Shown piece by piece: positions 44,263-55,625 of a stretch of DNA of 64,000 nucleotides. Each line of letters opens with the position of its first letter. The stretch's first letter is position 1. The DNA comes from Pipra filicauda (taxonomy: Eukaryota > Chordata > Aves > Passeriformes > Pipridae): assembly GCF_003945595.2 (NCBI RefSeq), contig NW_024104673.1, forward strand, positions 293,936 through 357,935, written 5' to 3'. The notes under the pieces are model-generated. The model searched no databases and was not told the DNA's origin. It saw only the letters and a program-made list of their open reading frames with translations. A program made the position numbers and the translations under genes.

Positions 44263-45062
44263 CCATGGCTTGGCACATGCCAGAGGACAGGAATTCCCAG
44301 AGGCAAAGCAAGGGCAGTTTGTGTGAATGGACTGATCCAAGGTGGCTGCTTTGGCCTGATGTTGGATAATCCCACATTTCAGCAGAAATGTTTTACTGCA
44401 GTTAATCCACAGCGACTGCAAAGCTCATCAGCTGCCAGAGGACACCCCAAGGACCCCCCTTTGCTGCCACAGATGGAGAAGGTTCAATGTAAGGAGGTGA
44501 CTGATGGGTTACACAGCTGAGTTCAAATATTCATCTCAAATACAAACAGTGCAGGTTCAAGTTCCTCCTGTATTTCAGGCAAAAGAGGGATGTGGGTTTT
44601 CCACATCTCAGGTGATCTGGTCCCTGAGCTATTTGTTTTTCTTTTATTTTGGAGTCTATCTCAGTTTTTTTCCACGCCACACTTCAAAAGATCTCAGCTC
44701 CATCCTGTTGCAAAACAGAGAAAAGCTGAAAAATCTTAAAAAAAAAATGTGCAGAACGGGAACGTTATTTCCTCCCCAGCTCTATTTCTAGATAAACCTG
44801 GAAGGGGGATCTCACAGCACTGCTCCCAGGCTGGTTCCATTCAGCCCAGTGGCCCTGTTCAGGGTCAGCTGTATTTATTCTATTTCAGGATTTCCAGCTC
44901 TCGTCGGGTTCGTTTACAAAGCAGGAGGGATTTCATCACATCCTCCCCGTCAGAGCCAGCCTTGCCCAAGCCCAGCAGCCAAAAATCCATCTCTGCTGGA
45001 ACTGGACGAGCGGGTTTGATGATCCAGACCCTGCTGACGTCGTTTGTCGGGGGAGTCACGAC

Positions 45063-45430
45063 CCACAACGGCCCTGGGGGGGTTCTCTGGGTGACGTTTG
45101 CGGGGCTGGGGGGAGAGAAAGCTGCTGCTGGGGAGGGAAGTCTCGACCTTGCAGAGCCAGACTCGTGCAAGGAGCTGCTCTCCTGGAGCCAGGCAGCTGC
45201 TGGGCTGGGCCCACTGTCCTGCAGAGCTCTCCTGTTCCCCTGGGCACAACTGGGTTTGCTGGCAGGGTTGGAGCTGAGCTCCCTGGCATGGGGGGCACTG
45301 CCCTGAGTTAGGGTGTCCTTAAAGTGCACAGAATTCATGCTCTTGCATGTAAAAAATAAACCCTGGTGCAGTGGATGTCCCAGAGAAACTCAGAGCATTG
45401 CTCACACTGATGTGCTCTAACTCTAAAGCT
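45063..45430. repeat. Duplicated block, copy A
   Basis: From CCTGGGGGGGTTCTCTGGGT, through GTGACGTTTGCGGGGCTGGG and GGGAAGTCTCGACCTTGCA, to CAGAGCATTGCTCACACTGA and GATGTGCTCTAACTC, this block recurs at 45537-45780. Copy A holds about 140 extra bases (about 45148-45288) that copy B lacks. Both copies lead into telomere-like CCCTAA-type DNA. The 185-codon plus-strand frame across it lacks any domain I recognise. Confidence 0.92.
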
Positions 45431-46075
45431 AAACTAACCCTAACCCAACACTAAACCTTACACTAAACCTAGCCCTAACCCTACCTCTAACTGTAACCCA
45501 AACCCTAACATTAACCCCAACCCCAACCCTAATCCACAACAGCCCTGGGGGGGTTCTCTGGGTGACGTTTGCGGGGCTGGGGGGAGCAAAAGCTGCTGCT
45601 GGGGAGGGAAGTCTCGACCTTGCATGGGGGCCACTGCCCTGAGTTAGGATGTCCTTAAAGTGCACAGAATTCATGCTCCTGCATGTAAGGAATAAACCCT
45701 GGTGCAGTGGATGTCCCAGAGAAACTCAGAGCATTGCTCACACTGATGTGCTCTAACTCTAAAGCTAAACTAACCCTAACCCAACACTAAACCTTACACT
45801 AAACCTAAGCCTAACCCTAACCCAAATCCTAACATTAACCCCAACCCTAACCCTGTTCCTAACCCTAACCTTAACCCTAACCCAAACCCTAACATTAACC
45901 CCAACCCTAACCCCTGACACTAAGGTAACCCTAACCCTAATATTAACCCTAACCCTAAACTTAACCCTAACAATAACCCTAACCCTTACCCCAAACTTAA
46001 CCCTATCCCTAAACCACTCCCTAACCCTAAACTAAGTGTAACCCTCACCCTAACCCTCCCCTAAACCCAACCCAG
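45420..46075. repeat. Degenerate interstitial telomere-like (CCCTAA)n
   Basis: AACCCTAACCC-type units occur at 45431-45535 and continue, after copy B, from about 45770 to 46075. Perfect CCCTAA hexamers are mixed with CCCCAA, CACTAA, ACTTAA, TATTAA and TTCCTAA variants, so the array is old and not an active telomere. The orientation is CCCTAA on the plus strand, so TTAGGG reads toward the left of the window. Such blocks mark former chromosome ends, subtelomeric duplications or telomere-repair insertions. Confidence 0.9.
45537..45780. repeat. Duplicated block, copy B (internally shortened)
   Basis: Repeats copy A from CAACAGCCCTGGGGGGGTTC, but jumps from GTCTCGACCTTGCA straight to TGGGGGCCACTGCCCTGAGT. 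It then follows copy A to the same GCTAAACTAACCCTAACCCA entry into telomere-like DNA. The block and its telomeric flank were thus duplicated as one unit. Confidence 0.92.
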
Positions 46076-47749
46076 CAGCGTGTGCAGGACCCATGGTGTT
46101 CAATCCCACCAGTGGAGTGTTCACCTGTGCCTTGGCACTATTTTTAGCCCCCCTATGGCTCTTTTTAGGCCTGAATTAAATGTCAGTGGGTAATTAGCTA
46201 AGAGATGCACTCAGCTGTCAGGGCCAGGGCATGAAAACCCCATATGTTGAACCCTGAGTGGATGGAAAGTTTTTTTTCCTTGGCAGTGAATTTTTTGGGA
46301 CTGTTTTCTTTAAAGGCAGTTTTTTTTGTGCTCCTGTTGTAGGGGAAGAGCTCTGAAGACATAAATTAGTTTTATGATGGATCTTCTCTGCTCAGAAGGG
46401 AGAAACCCACAGATGCAAGTGGATGCAAAAGCAATCCCAGCAGCTCCCACACCAAAAAGTCTCTTTTAACCTTAAGTAAATGTTTTAAAAGTTCCAGAGA
46501 GCTGAACGGCTCCCAAAATCAAATTTACAACTTCCCTTCCTCCAAGCCAAAGGAAGTGGGGAATTCTTTAAAAGCTCCTTTTCACAGACTAGAATATTTC
46601 AGCTCATCTCAGGAGAAATTCCAGGAGGGAATTTTTTTGGCTGGGAATTCTTTCAGCCCTATTTTATATTGGAGCTGCCTGTGGAAGTGAGTTGCCAAAG
46701 GTTAATAAAGGAGGCTGAGAATGTTAAATATAGAAATATATGTCACATATTTTGAACACATCCTTTCAATACACAATAATTAATTATTATTAATGCTCAG
46801 AAACACGTTGCTGGAAGTGTTGTCAGGGAATGAATTGATTAAATATTTTAAAATTAATTGATCCATTTTTAGCATTTCTTTAACTCTCTAAACCCTGTGC
46901 AGGCAGAACCTCAATATTCAGTGTCACCAAGCTCTGGATAACAAACACACCCTGGGAGCATTGAGCCTGCAAAGGATCAAAAAGGCAGAACATGAATTGT
47001 ATTTTTTTTTGTCTCAAAATACAAATGTTGAAGTCTGTGACTGGGTCCAGGAGCAATTCCAGAGGGAAGAAGGATCTGTTGCTCTCCAGAGCAAGTCAGG
47101 AGTTTATATAGAAAGCAATAAATGAGCTTTGCAGTGCATTTATTATTAAGAAACCAATTCACAAGTTTCCACTGAGAAAAAAATTAAAATAAAATAAAAT
47201 AAAAAATTAAAAGAAAATTAAATAAAAAATCTAAATCCCGGGGAAAAAAATTAAAATCAAATCAAATCTTTTTGCAAGCCCACGTAAAAACCATTCTGCC
47301 ACCTCAGGGAGGAGAGCCAAGGCGGCAGGAGATTTCAAATAAGCCAGAGGAGGGAGAGAACATCTCCCAGGCTTTGCTCCAACACAAATCTCCATCTGAA
47401 ACATCCTCTGCCCCCCCCCCCAAAGCCACCGCAAAGGAGATGAAGTTTTACAGCCACACTAATAAATGTTGAACGAACTTTACTATCTCTCTTTAATATC
47501 TGTGATAAATTACGGTGCCTGGGTTTTCCTCACCCAACCTGGGCTGTGGGAAGCTCCTTTAATTTGAGATATTGAGCCAAAATCCTGTAAATATCCGTGC
47601 TCTTTATCCCATTCAAGCCTAAAGAGTCAGCAGCTGCTCAGAGGCTGGTTCTGCCCCCTTTTTTGTCCTACTTTTAGGGGAATTAATATTGTAGCTGCCT
47701 GGAGAGCAGAACATGCACAGAGTGTCCAGGGAATCCTGTTTAATTCCAG
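46076..47749. other. Unique AT-rich DNA, no gene seen
   Basis: AT-rich with (AAAAT)n-like sequence at 47180-47225 and a C run near 47410-47420. No gene is recognised. Confidence 0.45.
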
Positions 47750-48412
47750 CTGAACAGGAGCCAGAGTGTGCCCAGGGGGACAAGAGGCCAATGGATCCTG
47801 GCCTGGCTCAGGAACAGGGTGGCCAACAGGGCCAGGGAAGTGATTCTGCCCCTGGACTCAGCGCTGGGGAGGCCACCCCTGGAGTGCTGTGTCCAGTTCT
47901 GGGCCCTCAGCTCAGGAAGGACAAGGAGGGGCTGGAGCAGGGCCAGAGAAGGGCAACAAGGCTGGGGAAGGGACTGGAGCACAAGTGCTGGGAGGAGAGG
48001 CTGAGGGAGCTGGGGGGGCTCAGCCTGGAGAAGAGGAGGCTCAGGGGAGACCTCCTCACTCTCTGCAACTCCCTGACAGGAGGGGGGAGCCGGGGGGGGT
48101 TGGTCTCTTTTCCCAGGCAACCATCAGCAAGACAAGAGGGCTGGGTCTGCAGCTGTGCCAGGGGAGGGTTAGGTTGGAGATTAGGAAGAATTTCTTTGCA
48201 GAGAGGGTGCTCAGCCATTGGAATGGGCTGCCCAGGGAAGGGGGGGATTCTCCATCCCTGGAGGTTTTTAAGCAGAGCCTGGATGTGGCATCAGTGCCAT
48301 GGGCTGGGAACCACGGCGGGGTTGGATCAAGGGTTGGACTGGATGATCTCGGAGGTCCCTTCCAACCCAGCTGATTCTGGGATTCTGTGATTCTCTGATT
48401 CCATGATTCTAA
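47750..48412 (+). mobile_element. CR1: Longest CR1 LINE copy in the window, with 3' tail
   Basis: About 660 bp of the CR1 3' end in plus orientation. It runs from the ORF2 segment at 'GAACAGGAGCCAGAGTGTGC' through ORF2's end to 'GACTGGATGATCTCGGAGGT', 'CCCTTCCAACCCAGCTGATT' and a tail of 8-bp units (GATTCTGGGATTCTGTGATT and on). It is 5'-truncated. Relatively few indels suggest it is younger than most fragments here. It does not encode a complete protein. Confidence 0.97.
47800..48380 (+). pseudogene. CR1 ORF2 reverse-transcriptase C-terminal remnant
   Basis: Three frames must be joined to follow the CR1 ORF2 C-terminus. The first has ANRAREVILPLDSALGRPPL and CCVQFWAL. The next, after about 47905, has QRRATRLGKGLEHKCWEERL and LGGLSLEKRRLRGDLLTL. 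The last, after about 48160, has EIRKNFFAERVLSHWNGLPR and DSPSLEVFKQSLD. This region lies downstream of the polymerase active site, which is absent through 5' truncation. At least two frameshifts and the missing catalytic part make it non-functional. Confidence 0.9.
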
Positions 48413-49017
48413 TGCCTTGGGTTGGTGTTTTTACCATGGTGTTCAGTGGTTGGGCTGTGCAGCCTGGGCTGCCCAAAACCCACCTCAGGAAAGCACCAAG
48501 ATCCCACGTGGCTCCTCCTCATCGTGTGCCAGGGCTCCAAAATGAGTTTATTGGAGTTATTGATGAATTCTCTGATTCCCTGGTGACCTCATGGAGCCCT
48601 CTGGAAGAAGAACATGAGCTCCAGCTTTTCTCTCACCCACGGGGAGCAAAAATAATCTCGTGCTTTGGATGTTGAGACCTTTTGAAAGGGGAACAGAGGA
48701 ATGGATTCCTTCCCAGGGACTTGGGCCTTCCGGGGCACTGGGCCTTTGAAGGAGACTCTGATTTCAGAATTAGAACTGGTTCTAATTCCCCTGTGGGACT
48801 ACACAGGGCAACACCTTCCTTTAAACCTCTGCACTGTGGGAGAGGCAGGATTAACACTCCCTTACAGGGTCTCCTGTGCCAGCCCTGCAAGCTGAGCTCC
48901 CAAACCACCAGATTTGTGCTTTCCCTGGGAAAAGGGGAGGGAATATTTATAAATCTGCTTCAGGTAACTCAGAGTCACAACCAGAGATTAAAACCTTGTG
49001 GACAAAATGTTGTTTAA
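48413..49017. other. Unique non-coding DNA, no gene seen
   Basis: Mixed sequence. The 111-codon frame at 48682-49017 has no known domain. Confidence 0.45.
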
Positions 49018-49143
49018 TGGAATCCTGGAATGGTTTGGGTTGGAAGGGACCTTAAAGCTCCTCTAATTCCACCCCCTGCCATGGGCAAGGACACCTTCCA
49101 CTAGCCCAGGTCACTCCAACCCGGCCTTGGACACTTCCAGCAT
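49018..49143 (-). mobile_element. CR1: CR1 LINE 3'-end fragment
   Basis: 'CTGGAATGGTTTGGGTTGGA', 'AGGGACCTTAAAGCTCCTCT', a CCATGGGCAAGGACACCTTCC core and 'CGGCCTTGGACACTTCCAGC' in reverse orientation. It ends sharply at 49140. Confidence 0.94.
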
Positions 49144-50029
49144 TATAATAAACATTAATTCATTGCTTTCAAGGGAACTGGGATTCAGGGATGTGCTGCT
49201 GCTTTTTTTCCAGAAGGAGAATGGCACAGGTTTCAAACCCCTCCTCCTTCTCAGGAAAGGAAACAATTTCCACACATCTTCATTTCTCCCGAAAGAAGGT
49301 GGTTTCACACAGATATTAATAGTAGGCACCACTTGGCAATCAAAAGTAACTTCAGATTATGTTAAAAATCCCCCCATTAATCGAATTCCTGCAGTGTCTG
49401 ACTGTGGCACTTTCCTGGCAGAGCACCCAGCAGTCATGACATCCACATTTACAGTAAAGCTGTGCCTGCACTAGTCCTAATCTAAAACTGATGGGCAGGA
49501 TTATTTTTAGTTTAACCTTGGTATTTTGCTCAAAGGAATGCAAATGTCATTGCTAAAGGAGAAGGAAAAAAAAAAAGAGAGAGAGAGAGACAGAAATAAC
49601 AACTTGGTGGAAAATGAAAGCCCAGAGTTGCCTGTGACCCCAGCAATTAGACACACACAGGTAATTATCTGGAGTTGCCTGGGTGATAATGTCAGCAAAG
49701 GGATGTTTTGGGCTCTCCCAGAGCAAAGCCCTGATGTGGGAATGTTCCAGCAGCCCAGATAGGAATCACCACCTTTAAAACAAACTACATTTTCGTTATC
49801 CAGATTTTAATCTGCTACTACAGAGCCTTTATTTGATTTCTTTCCTTCCTCCCTCCCACCCAGACCCTTCACCAGCACCCGAGTTCTTTTTGCTTCCATG
49901 GGGGGAGCTGCCAACAACAAATCCATCCCCTGGACTGATTCCAGCACCAGGCCAGGATGGGTGTCCCTGAGAATTCCAGGGTTTGATTTGCCTTTTTTCC
50001 CCCTTGTCTTGCTCCTTCCAGCACTAATG
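49144..50029. other. Unique non-coding DNA, no gene seen
   Basis: Contains an A run plus (GA)n microsatellite at 49567-49590. No other repeat is recognised. Confidence 0.5.
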
Positions 50030-50165
50030 GATGAGATGCCCCTGGATCCAAGGCCAGGTTGGAGCAATCTGGTCTAGTGGGAGGTGTCCCTGCCCTTGGA
50101 ATGAGGTGGTTGAAGGTCCCTTCCAAGCCTGGCCAGGTCTCTTCCCACCTGGATGACTCTGTGAC
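50030..50165 (+). mobile_element. CR1: CR1 LINE 3'-end fragment
   Basis: 'CCAAGGCCAGGTTGGAGCAA', 'TCTGGTCTAGTGGGAGGTGT', CCCTGCCCTTGGAATGAGG, 'AGGTCCCTTCCAAGCCTGGC' and ATGACTCTGTGACTCTC. The AAGTGT segment is lost. Confidence 0.85.
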
Positions 50166-51094
50166 TCTCAGCTGATAAAGATCTGTGACACTTGGTAACC
50201 TCTGAGTTGCAACCAAAAGCTTTGATCTCCCATCCACATTCTCTGCCCACCAGCTCCCCACCCCCAGATTTCACCAAAAACACCCAAACCGAGCATTTTT
50301 TTCCCCTTCATTTGAAATGTCTCCTTTTTTCCAGGGCAAACCTAATAAAAACCACGTTTTGTTGACTGAACAGAGGGCCAGGGTGTGTAAACAATGGAGA
50401 TTCTTGTGTGAAAGTCAATTTTGTCTGGTTTCTAGGAATTCCACAGGGATAAAATTAGAAAGACCTATCCCCAACCTTGGGGGATGAGTCCTGCAGTCAG
50501 GGTTAGGAACAACCAGCCCAGGGCTGGAAGCACAGTGAATTCCCAGTTTTCTCAAGGATTCCAAAGCCTGGCAGTCACTCCCAAGGTGGATTTGCTCTCA
50601 GGGATGAACTGGGAAGAACTGGGATGACTGGGACAGCAATACCTGAGTGCCACCAGTGCTGAGAGCCTGGTGGTGGAGCCCTCTGGCATGAGAACTTTGA
50701 CCATGCAAAGAACACAAACAGCCTTTCCATTCACTGCTCCCAGTTTGGATTTGTGATTGGAAGTGTTTTGCTTTTTCATGGCATCAAGTGAAGCAGTGGC
50801 AGAGCTCCTCTCTTGCTGAGGGCAGTGATAACCCTGCAGCACTGCTCGTGCTCGGAGCATCTCCCACCCTTTTCCTCTGATTTCCACCTTTTCCCTTTGT
50901 TCTTTTCCCCCCTTCCCACTGTCTGTGTAGGACAGCAGGTCCCTCACCATTTTCCTCTCTGCCACTCCCTCCACCAACCTCCACCAGCTGCATTTTTAAG
51001 ACTTTTAGCTTAGGAGAGACACGTGGCTTGATTTTTAGCCGATGGAAGTTTGGATTTGCTGACTTCACTGCAGCAATGCTGATTTCCACGAGCT
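50166..51094. other. Unique non-coding DNA, no gene seen
   Basis: No repeats beyond short homopolymers. The 141-codon minus-strand frame has no recognised domain. Confidence 0.45.
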
Positions 51095-51262
51095 GATGGC
51101 TGGATAGGTGGGATTTTAGGAAGAAATTCCTCCCTGGGAGGGTGGGGAGGGCTGGGCTGGAATTCCCAGAGAAGCTGTGGCTGCCCCTGGATCCCTGGAA
51201 GTGTCCAAGGCCAGACTGGAGCGACCTGGGCTAGTGGGAGGTGTCCCTGCCCATGGCAAGGA
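51095..51262 (+). mobile_element. CR1: CR1 LINE 3'-end fragment
   Basis: 'GGTGGGATTTTAGGAAGAAA', 'TTCCTCCCTGGGAGGGTGGG', 'CCCAGAGAAGCTGTGGCTGC', 'GGAAGTGTCCAAGGCCAGAC' and GTGTCCCTGCCCATGGCAAGG. The terminal AAGGTCCCTTCC and tail are missing, so it is broken at the 3' side. Confidence 0.93.
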
Positions 51263-53610
51263 TGAGCCAAACCTGGGATTCCATGGCTTTTTAAAGTGGG
51301 TTTTTATCCAGGAAACCTCTCCATCGTGCTTTCAACATTCCATTCCTCATTCCCTCAGCCTCAGCTGGCTCTTCCAGGCTGGGAACAGCCTTGGTACCAC
51401 CTTCTGTGTGGTGTCTCTCCGAAACGAGCCAGTTGGAAGGTTCACCATCCTCAGTGCAGGACAACCCCCCTCCAAAGCCGTGTGTTCCAGCAGGATGGGG
51501 GAATTCTGAAGGTTCCAAAGGGCAGGAGCAGACCAGTTAACGACAAAACCCAGCTGGGAAGGCTGGTTTGGTGAAGCACAGCAGGAATATCTGTGCTGGG
51601 AGAGAAGTGCTGGACAGAGACACAGCAAGAAGCTGCTGAGCTCCACATGCTGGGCTGGGGATGGGAGAGGCACGTCCAGAGGGTTCCAATTAATGGCTGA
51701 AATCTCCAGCCTCCAGCTTGGAATTCTCTCCTCCTTCCTGAATTCTCCAACTGGGAAATTGCTGCGAGTCAGTGCAGATTCTAGCAAAGACTTTGTTCCA
51801 GATCTAGAAATAATGATTTTGGCCACTTCTTCGACAAGAAGGAAGAGGGGCCCCTTCCCAGCCGTGGGATTTCTGCATCCATGAGCCACAAACTGTCTCT
51901 TGCCCCACGAATCCAGCTCCTCCCTCCACATGCAGGAAGCTTCCTGCAAACAGTCAGGCAAAGGAATAACCACAGTCCTTTAAACTCCACCTGGAAGTGC
52001 CCACTGCCAGCTTTAGCAGGACATCTCCCAGCAAACACAGGCTCTTAAATGCGAGATGTGAGAATCAGACAAGCAATGAGTCCTGAAGCTGAGCCCTTCT
52101 CTCTATTCCAGTTCTTCCCTACTCCATGGAAGGGGCACCACATCACCCACTGGAGCTCTTCCATGTTTTGTGCTTGACAATCCCCTACATTTGATCCCCA
52201 TCCCGATTTTTGCCTCCTGTGCACAAATCTACATCCCTTTCCCGGATCATTTCATGATTTTGAATCCTAATTCCCCCCCACCCTTTGGGAAAAATGGATT
52301 TTTTTGCAATACCTATGTTGTAACTTTCTAGAGCACATGCTTCTAATTTGAGCATTATTTTCCAAAGCTCCTAGCACTCAACCACAGAAGTTCTTCATTT
52401 ATTTTCCTTTTTATTCTCCATTTAATCCATCCCCTTATTTTATGCTTTGAAACATCTTTATATCTCCTGGCCTCCAGTAGAAAAGCTTTTTGTTTTAAAT
52501 ACTTACTTAAAACCCACAGAGGAGGATCACAATTATACAGGGGATTTAGACAGAACCCTTCCCTCTCCTCATTGACTCCCCATTTTTCACCTCCTCCCAA
52601 TCCCAAATCCTAAAGCAAAGGAGAAACTTCTGAGAAGCTCTCAAGAAGAAAATCAAAAAGAGAAAAAAAAAAATAAAATAAAAAATTACCAGAATCTTGT
52701 GGTGCCACTGATTTTCTGAGTGATTTTGGCTGAGTCTTCTTCCCAATCTACCGACAGGGGATGGGGAACCAGAAGCTTCTCTCCCTCCCCCTTATCCCTA
52801 AAAACATCTGAGCTTCCCAAGAGCAAAGGACTCCTTTCAGCACGTGAATGGATCCCCCATTTTTGGAAGCAGAAAACCCACATTTGCAGCCAATTCTTTC
52901 CCTTGTGGAACTACAGCTCAAATCTCTTCCTCAGCTGTGACCAATTTAGGGCCAATTCTTGAAGACTGAAGGAGTTTTGCCATCAAGCAAAAGTTGGATT
53001 TAATGTTCTTTATCATCCCCAGTGCTGAGAGAGGGATGTTAAATAAAAACCTGGACACTGCACTGCCCAAAATCTAAACTGCACTGGGAGAGTATTTATT
53101 GAACCCAAAGCAAGAGGGATTGAGCTTTTTTCATGCTCTAGCACCCCAAAGGTTCAGAACTGCAATAAAACAGTTATTTTAGGCTTGGACTCACGTTGTT
53201 AATCCTTAAACTGGGAGAAAGGCCCGGGAGGCCACGACGTGGCTCCCCAGTTTTTGGGACTGGGGAATTAATCAGAATTAATCAGGGTCATATTGGGGCC
53301 TTCAAGGGACAGGATGTTCTCACTGCCACTCACAGCAGGGCAAGTGTTGGATTTTTTTTTTGAGAGGGAGCTAAAAAAAGGGGCAAAAAAACCCCAGATC
53401 AATGAAGCAAATGAATCACAGCATCTTCGAGCTGCCTTCAAATAACATGTTCATATGAAGATGGTTCCCTCTCCAGTTGGTGAATCACACCAAGGTGGAG
53501 ACTCCTGGAGCTGTGCATTGCCAAGGAAACCTGCCCTCAGCTGGGATTGAGGTGGGATTTCAGCTCCCAGGATCCATCCTGCCGCTCCCCCAAGGAGCTG
53601 GGGGCAGAGC
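51263..53610. other. Unique non-coding DNA, no gene seen
   Basis: AT-rich at 52300-52700 with an A tract near 52660. The 208-codon minus-strand frame (51347-51973) has ordinary composition, no recognised domain and no clear splice or start context. I leave it uncalled. Confidence 0.4.
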
Positions 53611-54470
53611 AGGAGGTCCCTGGGGGTCTGTTCCTCAAGGATTTCATCCCTGGGGGTCTGTTCCTCAGGGATTTCATCCCTGGGGGTCTGTTCCTCAGGG
53701 ATTTCATCCCTGGGGGTCTGTTCCTCAGGGATTTGATCCCCGGGGGTCTGTTCCTCAGGGATTTGATCCCAGGGCGTCTGTTCCAGAGGGATTTGATCCC
53801 TGGGGGTCTGTTCCTCAGGGATTTGATCCCTGGGGGTCTGTTCCACAGGGATGTGATCCCTGGGGGTCTGTTCTGCAGGGATTTGATCCCAGGGGGTCTG
53901 TTCCAGAGGGATTTGATCCCTGGGGGTCTGTTCCTCAGGGATTTGATCCCTGGGGGTCTGTTCCTCCGGGATTTGATCCCTGGGGGTCTGTTCCTCAGGG
54001 ATTTGATCCCTGGGGGTCTGTTCCTCAGGGATTTGATCCCTGGGGGTCTGTTCCTCAGGGATTTGATCCCTGGGGGTCTGCAGGGATTTGATCCTGGGGG
54101 TCTGTTCCTCAGGGATTTGATCCCTGGGGGTCTGTTCTCAGGGATTTGAGACTGGGATTTGATCCCTGGGGGTCTGTTCCTCAGGGATTTGATCCCTGGG
54201 GGTCTGTTCCACAGGGATTTGATCCCTGGGGGTCTGTTCTGCAGGGATTTGATCCCAGGGGGTCTGTTCCAGAGGGATTTGATCCCTGGGGGTCTGTTCC
54301 TCAGGGATTTGATCCCTGGGGGTCTGTTCCAGAGGGATTTGATCCCTGGGGGTCTGTTCCTCAGGGATTTGATCCCTGGGGGTCTGATCCCAGGGATTTG
54401 ATCCCTGGGGGTCTGTTCCTCAGGGATTTGATCCCTGGGGGTCTGTTCCTCAAGGATTTGATCCCTGGCC
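53611..54470. repeat. 30-bp minisatellite, about 28 units with higher-order repeat
   Basis: Units of the form GATTTGATCCCTGGGGGTCT plus TGTTCCTCAG repeat every 30 bp. Variants include TTCCACAGG, TTCTGCAGG, TTCCAGAGG and a TTCATCCC form at the left edge. Three consecutive variant units (CCACAGG, CTGCAGG, CCAGAGG) occur in that order near 53841 and again near 54207, about 366 bp apart. Partial units lie near 54075-54165. Because 30 is divisible by three, frames of 80-311 codons stay open (GSVPQGFDPW, NRPPGIKSLR). These are artefacts. Confidence 0.97.
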
Positions 54471-55529
54471 ACGCCGTGTCCCAGGGATGAGAGCTCATGG
54501 ATGCTGTGCTTTTAGAGCACCACGACCTTTAACGAGGAGAAATAATAAGAGGAAAAAACGTGACCCCTGACAAATCCCCCACTCCAGCACAGGGGAAAGG
54601 AATGTGTTCTTTGCACACATGAACAAACACTGCCCATGACACGTCTATTTTCTTTTCCATCCTGGAGCTGTTCTGAATTATGGACGGAGGATTCAGGCTC
54701 TGTTTGCCCTCGTGCATTTTTTTTTGGGGGGGTACTTTGGCTGCTTTAAACTTTTTTATTATCACTGATCCAATAACTGTATGAAACACCCTTTGTTTTG
54801 TGTCCCCAGCATCCCATGGAAGCACCATGTTCCTGTAGGAATGATCCTCTGGATCAGCCAGAGCTGGGATGGGCTTTGCTGGTGACAGGAGAGGCACAGA
54901 TTTACCACCCAGCTCAAGGAAATATGGTGTTTGGAATGAAATCCTACAGGGAACTCGGGGAAAAGGGATGCTACAAATATTCCTCAGAGCCCTTAAGAAG
55001 GGAAGAATCCCATTTGCCAACTTCCAGCTCCAACCCCACTCTGTTATGGTGACAACAAACAGCAACAGGTCATTCCTCCCACCACAGGGGTTATCTCACT
55101 GACTGGGCTGCCAGGGTGCCTTGTCTTGGGGTTATCATTTTGGGATGCAGCCCTTGGAGAGCTGGGAAAAGGCCATTCCACCCCAAAGCAAAAGCAAATG
55201 TCCAAGTGCAACCCCGAAGCGACGGCAGATGGCAAAAAGCAGCTGAAAAACTCACGGAATCCAGCAAATACCAAGTGAAAAAATAACAATAATGGATTCT
55301 TTTAATATGGAAAAGCTGCCCCCAGTGTCGCCAAAGATGAAGAAATCCCAGCCTTCTGTGAAATATTCATAAAAAAACCCGTTTATTTTTAGTCACTTGA
55401 AAGCTTTCTTTGCTTTGGATTTTCCTCATCCAGCAACAGGCCACATACCAGAGGGAAAAACCAAAAACGAGGCACAGGAAGAGGTTCCCAGAGCTCAGGC
55501 TACTTTTCCCTGCCTCTGACACAACATTC
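54471..55529. other. Unique non-coding DNA, no gene seen
   Basis: A T/G run near 54717-54732. The 178-codon minus-strand frame has no recognised domain. No repeat family. Confidence 0.45.
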
Positions 55530-55625
55530 CTGCCTCCACCTGGGACAGGGGAAGGTGTCCCTGCCCACGGCAGGGGGTGGGATGGGATGAGCTTTAAAGT
55601 CCCTTCCAGCCCAAACTATCTGAAG
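55530..55625 (+). mobile_element. CR1: CR1 LINE 3'-end fragment, short
   Basis: 'GGGGAAGGTGTCCCTGCCCA', CGGCAGGGGGTGGGATGGG and 'AAAGTCCCTTCCAGCCCAAA' in plus orientation, about 95 bp. Confidence 0.92.

Noticed and set aside
44749..45306. 185-codon plus-strand frame over duplicated copy A
   Set aside because: Copy B lacks about 140 bp of the same block, which is not a sign of a maintained coding unit, and no domain is recognised.
51347..51973. 208-codon minus-strand frame outside annotated repeats
   Set aside because: Ordinary composition, no domain recognised, no start or splice context that stands out. In 64 kb a frame of this length can occur by chance in GC-balanced DNA.
53537..54472. 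311-codon minus-strand frame (NRPPGIKSL repeats) and 204-codon plus-strand frame (GSVPQGFDPW repeats)
   Set aside because: The 30-bp period keeps frames open on both strands. There is no evidence of selection for one frame, and partial units break the pattern.
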